Of a stretch of DNA of 50,962 nucleotides, positions 44,640 through 50,962 are shown piece after piece. The stretch is from Sulfurimonas sp. (GTDB taxonomy: Bacteria > Campylobacterota > Campylobacteria > Campylobacterales > Sulfurimonadaceae), in NCBI GenBank assembly GCA_027013295.1, contig JALUXP010000082.1:1-50962 (forward strand), in the 5' to 3' direction. Within the stretch, counting starts at the first letter, position 1; every line of letters begins with the position of its first letter. Below the pieces are notes generated by a model. That model was not told the origin of the DNA, did not search any database, and saw nothing but the letters and a program-made list of their open reading frames with translations. The position numbers were made by a program, and so were the translations under genes.

Positions 44640-44704
44640 CCTCATAAAGAGAGTTCTCTTTTGATATATGACAATAATTTAACAATTTTTTTACATACAA
44701 AGCC

Positions 44705-44710
44705 TATAAT
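44705..44710 (+). promoter_or_regulatory. -10 box for tonB-exbB-exbD
   Basis: TATAAT in AGCCTATAATGG, about 100 bases before tonB, after a T-rich run. Transcription would begin at the 18-bp repeat at 44716. Confidence 0.5.
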
Positions 44711-44715
44711 GGTTG

Positions 44716-44733
44716 TTTATGGAGAGGCACTTA
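44716..44733. repeat. 18-bp dispersed repeat, copy 2
   Basis: TTTATGGAGAGGCACTTA, identical to 107-124, located at the predicted start of the tonB transcript. A 20-residue reading frame (MNITNHKNILGYTYDNNIGT, 44739-44801) follows in the leader; it has no clear ribosome site and I do not call it a gene. Confidence 0.5.
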
Positions 44734-44807
44734 TATTGATGAATATCACGAATCATAAAAATATTCTTGGATATACTTACGATAATAATATAGGTACTTA
44801 GAGGCTA

Positions 44808-45494
44808 ATGCAAAACAAATATATAAGATTTTTTATTTATGCTTTTTTTATTATAGGTGTGATACTGATGCCCGTAGATTTGCCAAAAGAGAAGATAAAA
44901 CAGATGCCGCTAAAATCAAATGTTGTGAGTATAACATTGATACAGCCACCTCAAAAAAAGAAAGTTCTTAAAAGAGTTATAAAAAAACCAAAACCAAAAA
45001 AAAAGCCAAGGAAAAAGCCAAGGAAAAAGCCGAAGCTGATTGTCAAAAAGATAGAACAAAAAACTGAACCCATTGTGAAAAAAGAACCTAAGATAGAACA
45101 AAAACAAGAGCTAGAGGTAAAAAAAGAGGAGATCATCCCTCAAAAGGTAGAGGTGAAAACCGAAGATGACCTAGAACAAAAACGAGAGTTGGCACTTGCA
45201 AAACAAGCTGAGAAAACTTACTACGATACTATCTATGAAGTGATATCACAGAATAAACGCTATCCAAAACGAGCAAGGCGATACAAAAAAGAGGGGAGTG
45301 TTAAAGTGAGTTTTAAAGTGATGCAAGATGGAAGTATTGTAAACTTGCAACTCATAGAACTCTCCAAACATAAGAGTTTAAACACGGCGACAAAAAAACT
45401 TTTTGAAAGACTTGGAAGTTTTCCCAAACCACCAAACAATCTAAGTTTCCCACTAGAACTTAGCATTACGATAAACTACAAACTAAGAAGGTAA
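44808..45494 (+). CDS. tonB: TonB family energy-transducing protein
   Basis: TonB couples the inner-membrane proton gradient to outer-membrane receptors. The 228-residue protein has an N-terminal anchor (IRFFIYAFFIIGVILMP, about 5-21), a Lys/Pro-rich spacer (about 50-80, e.g. KKPKPKKKPRKKPRKKPK) and a C-terminal TonB domain (about 140-228: RYPKRARRYKKEGSVKVSF, then GSFPKPPNNLSFPLELSI). It starts an operon with exbB and exbD, 3 and 1 bases apart. The substrate (iron, haem, copper or other) is not shown. Confidence 0.9.
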   Translation: MQNKYIRFFIYAFFIIGVILMPVDLPKEKIKQMPLKSNVVSITLIQPPQKKKVLKRVIKKPKPKKKPRKKPRKKPKLIVKKIEQKTEPIVKKEPKIEQKQELEVKKEEIIPQKVEVKTEDDLEQKRELALAKQAEKTYYDTIYEVISQNKRYPKRARRYKKEGSVKVSFKVMQDGSIVNLQLIELSKHKSLNTATKKLFERLGSFPKPPNNLSFPLELSITINYKLRR

Positions 45495-45497
45495 AAG

Positions 45498-46064
45498 ATG
45501 AATATATTAGAGATTTGGTTAGAACATGATTGGGTGATAAAAATCCTCATAATTGCTACAATAGTTGTTATAGTAATAGCCTTAGAAAAAGCATATCAGT
45601 TTTTTAAGGTCTCACAAACGCTCAAGAGTTTAGCAAGTATCCAAAGTGTACAAGAATATAGTGCTTTACAAGAGGGTCAACTCAAAGATATTTTAGAAGA
45701 TATAGACTCCTTTAAAGAGTCTAATAAAGCGTTATTTAACGCCAATGTAGGGGTGAAACTTGATATATTTGAATCTTCTCAGATGCGTTTTGTTGGCATC
45801 ATCTCTACCATTGCTACACTCAGTCCTATGCTTGGACTCATTGGGACATTCATCGGTGTTTGGCATGTTTTTGAGGGTGTTGGCTCAGTGGGGCTTAACG
45901 ACCCAGCGATCATCGCTCGTGGCATCAAAGAGGTACTTGTAGATACGATGGCAGGACTTATAGTTGCAGTTATAGCGATGGTGTTTTACAAGATTTTTGA
46001 ATATCTTGGGCAAAGAAATATACTTGCATTTGAAGATAAACTTTATAAGTTACTAAAGAATTAA
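45498..46064 (+). CDS. exbB: Biopolymer transport protein ExbB
   Basis: ExbB forms the proton-driven motor with ExbD that powers TonB. The 188-residue protein has an N-terminal helix (IKILIIATIVVIVIALEKAYQF, about 14-35) and two further helices in the MotA/TolQ/ExbB fold: FVGIISTIATLSPMLGLIGTFIGV (about 97-120) and DTMAGLIVAVIAMVFYKIFE (about 149-168). The order tonB, exbB, exbD differs from the more common exbB-exbD-tonB order. Confidence 0.92.
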   Translation: MNILEIWLEHDWVIKILIIATIVVIVIALEKAYQFFKVSQTLKSLASIQSVQEYSALQEGQLKDILEDIDSFKESNKALFNANVGVKLDIFESSQMRFVGIISTIATLSPMLGLIGTFIGVWHVFEGVGSVGLNDPAIIARGIKEVLVDTMAGLIVAVIAMVFYKIFEYLGQRNILAFEDKLYKLLKN

Positions 46065-46065
46065 G

Positions 46066-46470
46066 ATGCGAAGACGCAGAAGAAAAAGTTCATTACACCT
46101 TGACATAGCACCGATAAATCTCATAGATTTACTTTTGGTACTTTTAGTGTTTTTTGTAACCACGACATCATTTTTGCAACTCAAAGTGATCAATATATCA
46201 CTCCCAAAAGCTGAAAACACTAAAACAGCGTACAAGAAGAATCATACCTATATAGTCAATATAAACAAAGAAGGTAAAATCTTTTTCAATAAAGAAGCAG
46301 TAGATCTAAAAGAGCTCAAAATGAGATTTGAAGACCTACTAGAAGATAAAAGTTACCTTGTTCAAATTGGTGCAGATAGGGACTCAAAACATAGTTCATT
46401 CGTAGATGTCCTCGATGTTGCTAAGAGTGTGGGAGTTACGAACTTGGGGATACTAACAAAGACAAAGTGA
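46066..46470 (+). CDS. exbD: Biopolymer transport protein ExbD
   Basis: 134 residues with a basic N-terminus, a single membrane helix (IDLLLVLLVFFVTTTSFLQL, about 20-39) carrying the proton-path Asp of NLIDLLLV, and a periplasmic domain. Size and topology are normal for ExbD. Its stop lies against the remains of a minus-strand toxin gene, whose 3' part has been lost at this junction. Confidence 0.92.
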   Translation: MRRRRRKSSLHLDIAPINLIDLLLVLLVFFVTTTSFLQLKVINISLPKAENTKTAYKKNHTYIVNINKEGKIFFNKEAVDLKELKMRFEDLLEDKSYLVQIGADRDSKHSSFVDVLDVAKSVGVTNLGILTKTK

Positions 46471-46474
46471 TGAT

Positions 46475-46537
46475 TTGTAGTTTTCTTTGGTAACTTGAAA
46501 ACTTTTTTTCAAATGTTTTTGAATAGGAGATTTTCAT
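46475..46537 (-). pseudogene. Truncated RelE/ParE-type toxin
   Basis: The minus-strand ATG at 46537 overlaps the antitoxin stop (ATGA) and encodes MKISYSKTFEKKFSSYQRKL, a typical RelE/ParE N-terminus. After about 21 codons the frame enters the antisense of exbD and stops. All catalytic parts of the toxin are missing. The ATGA overlap is the usual layout of a type II toxin-antitoxin pair. Confidence 0.6.
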
Positions 46538-46781
46538 AAATTGAATTTTTTAGCGAACTCATCTTGTGATGAAAAAGAATCATTCTTGAGGATTGCCATA
46601 ACCTCTTTTTCATCATCAGCTTCTAGTAAAAGTTTGGCTTGCGTTTTTTTTCTTTACTTTTATTAAGGTATTCACTTAAACTTTCACGAATCATTTGCGA
46701 TATAGACTTGTTCTCCAAAAAACTAAATGCTCTTGCTTGCTCATAGAGAGCCTCATCAATAGTTAAATTTAATCTATGCAT
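46534..46781 (-). pseudogene. Frameshifted ribbon-helix-helix antitoxin
   Basis: An ATG at 46781, with AAAGGAG before it, encodes MHRLNLTIDEALYEQARAFS and continues through SISQMIRESLSEYLNK, a ribbon-helix-helix DNA-binding domain. The frame ends early at 46623. A run of eight A (minus strand, about 46653-46660) precedes a switch to a second frame that reads TQAKLLLEADDEKEVMAILK and then EFAKKFNL to the stop at 46534, the usual toxin-binding tail. One more A would restore a protein of about 81 residues. It is either a decayed gene or slippage-variable. Confidence 0.7.
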
Positions 46782-46806
46782 AAATACTCCTTTATGTAGT
46801 GATGTA

Positions 46807-47913
46807 TTAGTGTATTATAGCAAAATTTTTCGCTTTGAGTATATGAAACTTTGCAAGCTCTTTATCATCTTGGAGTTTGAGCTTTTTAAGAACTTTTGGG
46901 TTGACTATGAAGTAACCTAGTTGTACCTCTACTCTATCTCCCTTTTGGAGTGGTGTGTCAAAGTGAATCACTCTATTTTCATTTGCTTTTATCATCGTAT
47001 CTTTGATCACGGCATCGGCTACCCATGGCATCGCTGGTTTGCCATTTTTTCCTATGATTTTTACAAAGGTATGTGTTTTAAGTGGCATTGTTTTTCCATC
47101 TCTATGAAGTATAGTGCGGAGTTGAACAACTCTGAGTGGATGGGTAAAAAGATTGTGTGGTGCACCATTGCCGATACTTACATCAAACGAATCTGTATTT
47201 TTCTTCAATCCCAAAGAGAGATATTGGCTTAGAAGTTCAGGCTTGACTCTCGCTCCTGCAAAACCATGATAAGCATGTTGCTTAGAGATTCTAACAGTTG
47301 TTGCACTTCCATCAACTTTTGGCATATGGCAGGTGATGCAGTTACTTTTGTCTGTGCTAACACCAGCTTCATTAGTTGTACATACGCTAAACTTATGTCC
47401 GTTTTGCTTATGAGAGTGACAACCCATGCAAACCTGACCATCATAGTAAATTTTATTTGTATAGTCTATATCGTGATAAGCTGAACCAACTGTAGTTTTA
47501 CTGAGTCCAAACCATGATGATTTTTGTTTGTAAACCACCTTTTCGTTTTCTCTACCTTTTTCTGCCGAGTAAAAAGTCTTTTTCTTGCCAGAATAGATGT
47601 TTTTGTTTGACTGAGCATGTTGTTCTACATCTTTGATGGTATGACAAGCGATGCAAGTGACACCAGCAGTGTGTTCTTTTTGCTCTGCAAGATTTGGTGT
47701 ATGGCATTTTGCACACTTGTAATTGCCTTTTGCTTTGGCAGGGTGTTTATCCCAGATTGCTTTGTGAACCTTATCTTCATAGATAGTGGATTTTTTATGC
47801 ATCGAAGTTTGAAACTCTTTTGAGATGAGAGGGTGACATTTTTTACATGCATCAGTATCTGTTGATGCAAATAAAACAAAACTAAGTGTGAGAAGTGAGA
47901 AAAGTATTTTCAT
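46807..47913 (-). CDS. Secreted pentahaem cytochrome c
   Basis: 368 residues with a signal peptide (ILFSLLTLSFVLFAS, about 3-17) and five haem sites: ACKKCHPLIS (about 23), KCAKCHTPN (about 68), TCIACHTIKD (about 87), VCMGCHSHKQN (about 161) and NCITCHMPKVD (about 193). The C-terminal half (about 230-368) has no haem and looks beta-rich. The pattern is that of multihaem cytochromes in nitrogen or sulfur redox chains; the substrate cannot be read from the sequence. It lacks the CxxCK motif of NrfA. It has a TATAAT upstream (minus strand, 47936-47931). Confidence 0.82.
   Translation of the reverse strand: MKILFSLLTLSFVLFASTDTDACKKCHPLISKEFQTSMHKKSTIYEDKVHKAIWDKHPAKAKGNYKCAKCHTPNLAEQKEHTAGVTCIACHTIKDVEQHAQSNKNIYSGKKKTFYSAEKGRENEKVVYKQKSSWFGLSKTTVGSAYHDIDYTNKIYYDGQVCMGCHSHKQNGHKFSVCTTNEAGVSTDKSNCITCHMPKVDGSATTVRISKQHAYHGFAGARVKPELLSQYLSLGLKKNTDSFDVSIGNGAPHNLFTHPLRVVQLRTILHRDGKTMPLKTHTFVKIIGKNGKPAMPWVADAVIKDTMIKANENRVIHFDTPLQKGDRVEVQLGYFIVNPKVLKKLKLQDDKELAKFHILKAKNFAIIH
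46814..46819 (-). promoter_or_regulatory. -10 box of the dead toxin-antitoxin module
   Basis: TATAAT on the minus strand (GCTATAATACAC), within the 3' end of the cytochrome gene. The following CACTAATACATCACTA repeats CACTA-like half sites, as expected for autoregulation by a ribbon-helix-helix antitoxin. Confidence 0.45.
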
Positions 47914-47930
47914 AAGCTAACCTTTTTTTA

Positions 47931-47936
47931 ATTATA
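47931..47936 (-). promoter_or_regulatory. -10 box for the pentahaem cytochrome
   Basis: TATAAT on the minus strand, 18 bases upstream of the start codon, leaving a leader of about 10 bases with AAGG as ribosome site. Confidence 0.5.
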
Positions 47937-47952
47937 AGTAGAAGTATAGCAT

Positions 47953-48360
47953 CTATTTTTGTGTTTTGCAATTTGGGCAAAGTCCTGAAACAATAACTGA
48001 TGTTTTAGCTACCTCATAAGTAGTTTCATCAACAAGATTCTTACAGAGCTTATTCATATCAAATGCTACATCCTTGTGCTCCCCACATGAGGTACATACA
48101 AAATGTGCATGAGGCTCTTTCGTAATCTCATAGTGAGTTTTATAGTTTGGAGCTTTTACCTCTGTGAGGAGGGTGGAATCTACCATAGAATTTATATTTT
48201 TATAGAGCGTAGCTAAAGATATAGATGTAAATTGTTTTTTTATCTGCGAAAAAAGATTTTCTATTGTTATATGTCCAGCACTATGCATCATATCTAAGAT
48301 GCCAACTCTTTGAGGTGTTACTTTTAATTGATGTTGTTTTAAGAGTGTTTCATAATTCAT
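47953..48360 (-). CDS. Fur-family regulator, PerR-like
   Basis: 135 residues with a winged helix (LKVTPQRVGILDMMHSAGHI, SLATLYKNINSMV, about 12-65) and a metal-binding C-terminal domain with the structural zinc site CTSCGE (about 95) and CPNCKTQK at the end. EPHAHFVCTSCGEH carries the regulatory His residues. Divergence from a cytochrome c peroxidase gene favours PerR, the peroxide sensor, over Fur. A TATAAT lies only six bases before the ATG and there is no ribosome site, so the mRNA may be leaderless. Confidence 0.85.
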   Translation of the reverse strand: MNYETLLKQHQLKVTPQRVGILDMMHSAGHITIENLFSQIKKQFTSISLATLYKNINSMVDSTLLTEVKAPNYKTHYEITKEPHAHFVCTSCGEHKDVAFDMNKLCKNLVDETTYEVAKTSVIVSGLCPNCKTQK

Positions 48361-48366
48361 AGTGCA

Positions 48367-48372
48367 ATTATA
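48367..48372 (-). promoter_or_regulatory. -10 box of the PerR-like gene, abutting its start codon
   Basis: TATAAT on the minus strand followed by TGCACT and then ATG. A normal start 6-7 bases after the box coincides with the A of the ATG. Confidence 0.55.
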
Positions 48373-48400
48373 GTTAAATTGATAATGAAAGTCAAATAAG

Positions 48401-48424
48401 AATAATTATCCTTTAAGAATTATT
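48401..48424. promoter_or_regulatory. Candidate Fur/PerR operator
   Basis: AATAATT and AATTATT form an inverted repeat with a 10-base spacer, lying across the -35/-10 region of the peroxidase promoter between the divergent genes. The AT-rich symmetry suits a Fur-family regulator; binding is inferred. Confidence 0.45.
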
Positions 48425-48428
48425 TGTA

Positions 48429-48434
48429 TATAAT
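48429..48434 (+). promoter_or_regulatory. -10 box of the cytochrome c peroxidase gene
   Basis: TATAAT in TTGTATATAATTTT, 26 bases before the ATG at 48460. An upstream ATG at 48424 lies before this box and cannot be the start. Confidence 0.6.
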
Positions 48435-48459
48435 TTTAAAAATCAAAAAAAGGCATAAA

Positions 48460-49470
48460 ATGAAATCAATCGTACTTGCTACTTTAGCAACAGCATCTTT
48501 AATGGCTAGCTCATTAGTAGAGACTGCAACAAACGCTGGACTTAGCCCAATACCAGAATCTAAAACAGAGCTATACAAACTCATAGACAATCCTAAAAAC
48601 CCTATAACAGAGGAAAAAGTTGCACTTGGAAAAAAACTTTTCTTTGACCCAAGACTTTCAAAAAGTGGACTTATCTCTTGTAACTTCTGCCATAACTTAT
48701 CAGAAGGTGGTGATGATGGTGTGCGTGCAGCTATTGGACATAAATGGACAGTAAATCCACATAATTTAAACTCTCCTACTGTTTACAATGCAGTATTTGC
48801 AGGCTCTCAGTTCTGGGATGGTCGTGATCCAGACTTAGAAAAACAAGCACAAGGTCCTATCCAAGCAGCTCCAGAGATGGCAGCAACAAAAGAGCATGTT
48901 GTAAAAACTGTTAACTCTATGCCAGAGTATGTAAGAGCATTTAAAAAAGCTTATGGAAAAAATGTAAAGATTAATTTTGTAAAGATTACAGATACTATTG
49001 CAAACTTTGAGCGTACACTTGTAACACCATCAAGGTTTGATGACTTTATGAACGGATGTCCAGGTGCTATGAGTAAAGCTGAGAAAAAAGGGATGCAAAC
49101 ATTTATCGATAAAGGTTGTGCAACATGTCACAATGGTGTAGCTCTTGGTGGTTCTATGCAGCCATTTGGAATTACTGCAAAGTACAAGTATGCAAAAGGT
49201 GATTTTAAAGGCGATAAAAATGGTCTTGTAAAAGTTCCAACACTTAGAAACCTTTCAAGCACTGCACCTTACTTTCACAACGGTGGAACTTATTCACTTA
49301 AAGTTGCAGTTATCGAGATGGGAAGAATCCAACTTGGTATGAAGATTAACGACAAAGATGCAAGTTCAATCGTTACATTTTTAAAAGCACTTGATGGAAG
49401 AAAGCCTCACATGCTAACTCCAATGCTTCCAGCATCAACTGATACAACTCCTAAACCAAATCTCAACTAA
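48460..49470 (+). CDS. Periplasmic di-haem cytochrome c peroxidase
   Basis: The enzyme reduces hydrogen peroxide with electrons from cytochrome c. With the ATG at 48460 (AAAAGG upstream) the protein has 336 residues: a signal peptide (IVLATLATASLMAS, about 3-16), the peroxidatic haem SCNFCHNLSEGGDDG (about 68-82) and the electron-transfer haem GCATCHNGVALGG (about 219-231). VNPHNLNSPTVYNAVF and the LRNLSSTAPYFHNGG segment are also conserved. Length fits the family. It is divergent from the PerR-like gene, so peroxide-dependent induction is likely. Confidence 0.93.
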   Translation: MKSIVLATLATASLMASSLVETATNAGLSPIPESKTELYKLIDNPKNPITEEKVALGKKLFFDPRLSKSGLISCNFCHNLSEGGDDGVRAAIGHKWTVNPHNLNSPTVYNAVFAGSQFWDGRDPDLEKQAQGPIQAAPEMAATKEHVVKTVNSMPEYVRAFKKAYGKNVKINFVKITDTIANFERTLVTPSRFDDFMNGCPGAMSKAEKKGMQTFIDKGCATCHNGVALGGSMQPFGITAKYKYAKGDFKGDKNGLVKVPTLRNLSSTAPYFHNGGTYSLKVAVIEMGRIQLGMKINDKDASSIVTFLKALDGRKPHMLTPMLPASTDTTPKPNLN

Positions 49471-49471
49471 T

Positions 49472-49492
49472 CTGTAGGCTTTTTGCCTACAG
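49472..49492 (+). terminator. Terminator after the peroxidase gene
   Basis: CTGTAGGC and GCCTACAG pair perfectly around TTTTT, one base after the stop codon. The downstream tail is not T-rich, so efficiency is uncertain. Confidence 0.6.
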
Positions 49493-49541
49493 TTACACTC
49501 CATAAACAAACATGTCATAAATATATTTTGTAAAAATATGC

Positions 49542-49547
49542 TATAAT
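49542..49547 (+). promoter_or_regulatory. -10 box of the AAA/DUF4143 gene
   Basis: TATAAT in TATGCTATAATCAG, 25 bases before the ATG. Confidence 0.55.
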
Positions 49548-49572
49548 CAGTAAATACATTTTAGGATTTAAT

Positions 49573-50769
49573 ATGGATATTAGCTATTTTACTAGAAAAC
49601 AAGAGTTAATCTTAGCAAAAATAGAAATTAAGTTTATTAGAAAGAAGTATTTAGATATTTTAAACTCTAATGAGAGGTTAATAGCACTTATCGGTGCAAG
49701 AGGTGTTGGTAAAACAACCCTTCTTTTTCAATATATGAAAGCAAACAATATGAAGTCTCTTTACATGACTGGAGATGACATAGAGTTTACTTCCTCAAGT
49801 ATCTATGCCCTTACGGATGAGTTTTATGCACTTGGTGGTAGAGTAATAATTATAGATGAAGTTCATAAATATAAAAACTGGGTACAAGAGATTAAAAATA
49901 TTTATGATAGTTTTCCAGATCTTACCATTAGAATTAGTGGTTCTTCTATGATTAATATTCTGTATGAAAAATATGACTTAAGTAGAAGGCTTGTTGTCTA
50001 TACACTCCCTGTGCTAAGTTTCAAAGAATATTATGAGATTCAAAAAGGAATTACACTCACATCATACACACTTCAAGATATACTTACCAATAGTAGTGAA
50101 ATCTCTAAGGAGCTTGTTTTTCAGTATGAAGACCTCTATGCAGAGTTTAAGAACTATCTGCAATATGGTGCGTATCCATTCTATTTAGAAGGTATAGAGA
50201 GTTTTAATGACAAACTCTTTAACGCGTTAGAGAAGATTATTCATGAAGATATCCCCTCTTTAAATAAAATGGATTACTCCCATATCTCTATTTTTGAGAA
50301 ACTTATCTTTTTTGTAGTGTCTGCAAATAAACCATATAGTGTCAATGTGGCAGCACTTGCAAGAGAGTTTGGAGTAAGTGAACCAACACTCTATACCTAT
50401 CTTAGTATATTAGATAAAACAGCTATCTTTAAATCTATGAGAAAATCTTCAAATAAAATATCGAAAAAACCTCAAAAGATTCTTTTTGCCAATAGTAATA
50501 TACTTTATGCCTATGCTGATAAGATTAATCTAGAACTTGACATTGGAACTGTTAGAGAGACTTTTTTTGTTAATTGTTTTGAAAATATTTTTTACAGTGA
50601 TGTGGGAGACTTTAAGGTCGATAAGTATATTTTTGAGGTTGGTGGAAAAAGTAAGACCTTTTCACAAGTGAAGGATATACAAGATAGTTATTTAGCCTTA
50701 GATATAGACTTTACATCAAATGATAAAAAAATCCCTCTTTGGTTATTTTCGTTTATAATCAAAGTATAA
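49573..50769 (+). CDS. AAA_14/DUF4143-type ATPase
   Basis: 398 residues. The N-terminal ATPase has Walker A LIGARGVGKTTLLFQY (about 38-53), Walker B RVIIIDEVHKYKNW (about 95-108) and sensor RISGSSMINIL (about 119-129). A winged helix follows (VAALAREFGVSEPTLYTYLS, about 258-277). The C-terminus has a PD-(D/E)XK-like core (VDKYIFEVGGKSKT, about 352-365). This is the COG1373 type, found widely and often horizontally moved. Function is unclear; some are suspected in defence or chromosome dynamics. No toxin or defence partner is adjacent, and base use is like the neighbours. Confidence 0.82.
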   Translation: MDISYFTRKQELILAKIEIKFIRKKYLDILNSNERLIALIGARGVGKTTLLFQYMKANNMKSLYMTGDDIEFTSSSIYALTDEFYALGGRVIIIDEVHKYKNWVQEIKNIYDSFPDLTIRISGSSMINILYEKYDLSRRLVVYTLPVLSFKEYYEIQKGITLTSYTLQDILTNSSEISKELVFQYEDLYAEFKNYLQYGAYPFYLEGIESFNDKLFNALEKIIHEDIPSLNKMDYSHISIFEKLIFFVVSANKPYSVNVAALAREFGVSEPTLYTYLSILDKTAIFKSMRKSSNKISKKPQKILFANSNILYAYADKINLELDIGTVRETFFVNCFENIFYSDVGDFKVDKYIFEVGGKSKTFSQVKDIQDSYLALDIDFTSNDKKIPLWLFSFIIKV

Positions 50770-50775
50770 AAAAGC

Positions 50776-50962
50776 TTAGTCCATCCAGCGAGTGGGGTCA
50801 TACCCATCGCTTGGTCTTAGAATCTCTTTTCTCTGCAGCTTTAAACGCATCTTTAACTTTTCATTATCTACTCGGAGAAAGCCAAATTTTTCATAAAAAT
50901 TGACATACTTTTCCTCTTGTGCATCAATGAGGAGTTCTTCGTAGGAAGCAGCTGCCTCAATG
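50776..50962 (-). CDS. C-terminal end of a GNAT-like acetyltransferase (runs off the window)
   Basis: The minus strand encodes at least 61 residues that enter from beyond the right edge, with EEKYVNFYEKFGFLRVD (the final strand-helix of GNAT enzymes, normally YEKxGF) and a polar tail ending YDPTRWMD before the TAA. The acetyl-CoA site would lie outside the window. It converges on the AAA/DUF4143 gene. Confidence 0.6.
   Translation of the reverse strand, partial: IEAAASYEELLIDAQEEKYVNFYEKFGFLRVDNEKLKMRLKLQRKEILRPSDGYDPTRWMD

Noticed and set aside
44553-44801. 82-residue plus-strand frame before tonB
   Set aside because: Its first third is one arm of the palindrome, it starts without a ribosome site, and it matches no family; an artefact of the repeat is more likely.
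48424-48459. Longer start for the cytochrome c peroxidase
   Set aside because: It precedes the -10 box and would destroy the signal peptide.

Overview
The window looks like chromosome of a sulfur-oxidising, flagellated, microaerobic Campylobacterota (epsilonproteobacterium) of the Sulfurimonas/Sulfuricurvum kind. The evidence is the AT-rich sequence, TATAAT-type -10 boxes, a purA/FliJ-like/MotE-like/DUF507/carA block next to ccoNOQP as in Campylobacter, the NIF-type NifS/NifU pair used by this phylum for general Fe-S assembly, and a Sox/Sqr/Fcc-type sulfur oxidation locus. The genus is an inference; no rRNA or other phylogenetic marker was compared.

Layout. 1-1650 is a decayed accessory stretch: a hairpin-rich edge, a frameshifted outer-membrane beta-barrel gene, and a truncated lysine-rich gene that runs into the 3' part of a degenerate tRNA-Val, probably an old integration boundary. 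1867-7838 is core metabolism and motility (class V aminotransferase, hisZ, purA, FliJ-like, MotE-like, DUF507, carA). 8018-15244 is the cbb3 oxidase operon ccoNOQP with two tiny membrane proteins, a TPM-like protein, FixH and AddB. 15336-21918 holds dsbD, a YeiH-family transporter, a conserved hypothetical, a TPR/zinc-ribbon protein, a wrecked rnhA, rnc and aroC. 21932-32348 is the redox/sulfur region: PAS protein, cytochrome c, Sel1 protein, Tat-type sulfide:quinone reductase, soxC-soxD-soxY-soxZ-soxH-like, MOSC protein and an FccB-type flavoprotein. 32378-36673 (minus strand) carries a helical protein, a YbeD-like protein, moaC, mobA, leuC and a hypothetical. 36861-39195 is nifS-nifU. 39292-43429 has a MORN-CAP fusion, two hypotheticals and dbpA. 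43451-46470 has a hemerythrin/PAS protein, a long palindromic element and tonB-exbB-exbD. 46470-46781 is a dead toxin-antitoxin module. The right end has a pentahaem cytochrome, a PerR-like regulator divergent from a cytochrome c peroxidase, an AAA/DUF4143 ATPase and the end of a GNAT-like gene.

How it fits together. Sulfide is probably oxidised by Sqr and the FccB-like flavoprotein. SoxYZ carries sulfur intermediates and SoxCD oxidises the carrier-bound sulfane sulfur, with electrons passing through c-type cytochromes to the cbb3 oxidase. MoaC/MobA (molybdenum cofactor) fits the SoxC enzyme, NifS/NifU supplies Fe-S clusters, DsbD handles periplasmic thiols and haem-protein maturation, and the PerR/peroxidase pair deals with oxidative by-products. 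SoxXAB are not in the window.

The most unusual items are a 172-bp imperfect palindrome at 44466-44637 whose mismatches favour G-U pairs on the plus strand, with a TATAAT box placed to start transcription at its first base; an rnhA reduced to three fragments in three frames between the TPR gene and rnc; a toxin-antitoxin pair caught in decay; a degenerate tRNA-Val boundary; and a candidate leaderless PerR-like regulator.
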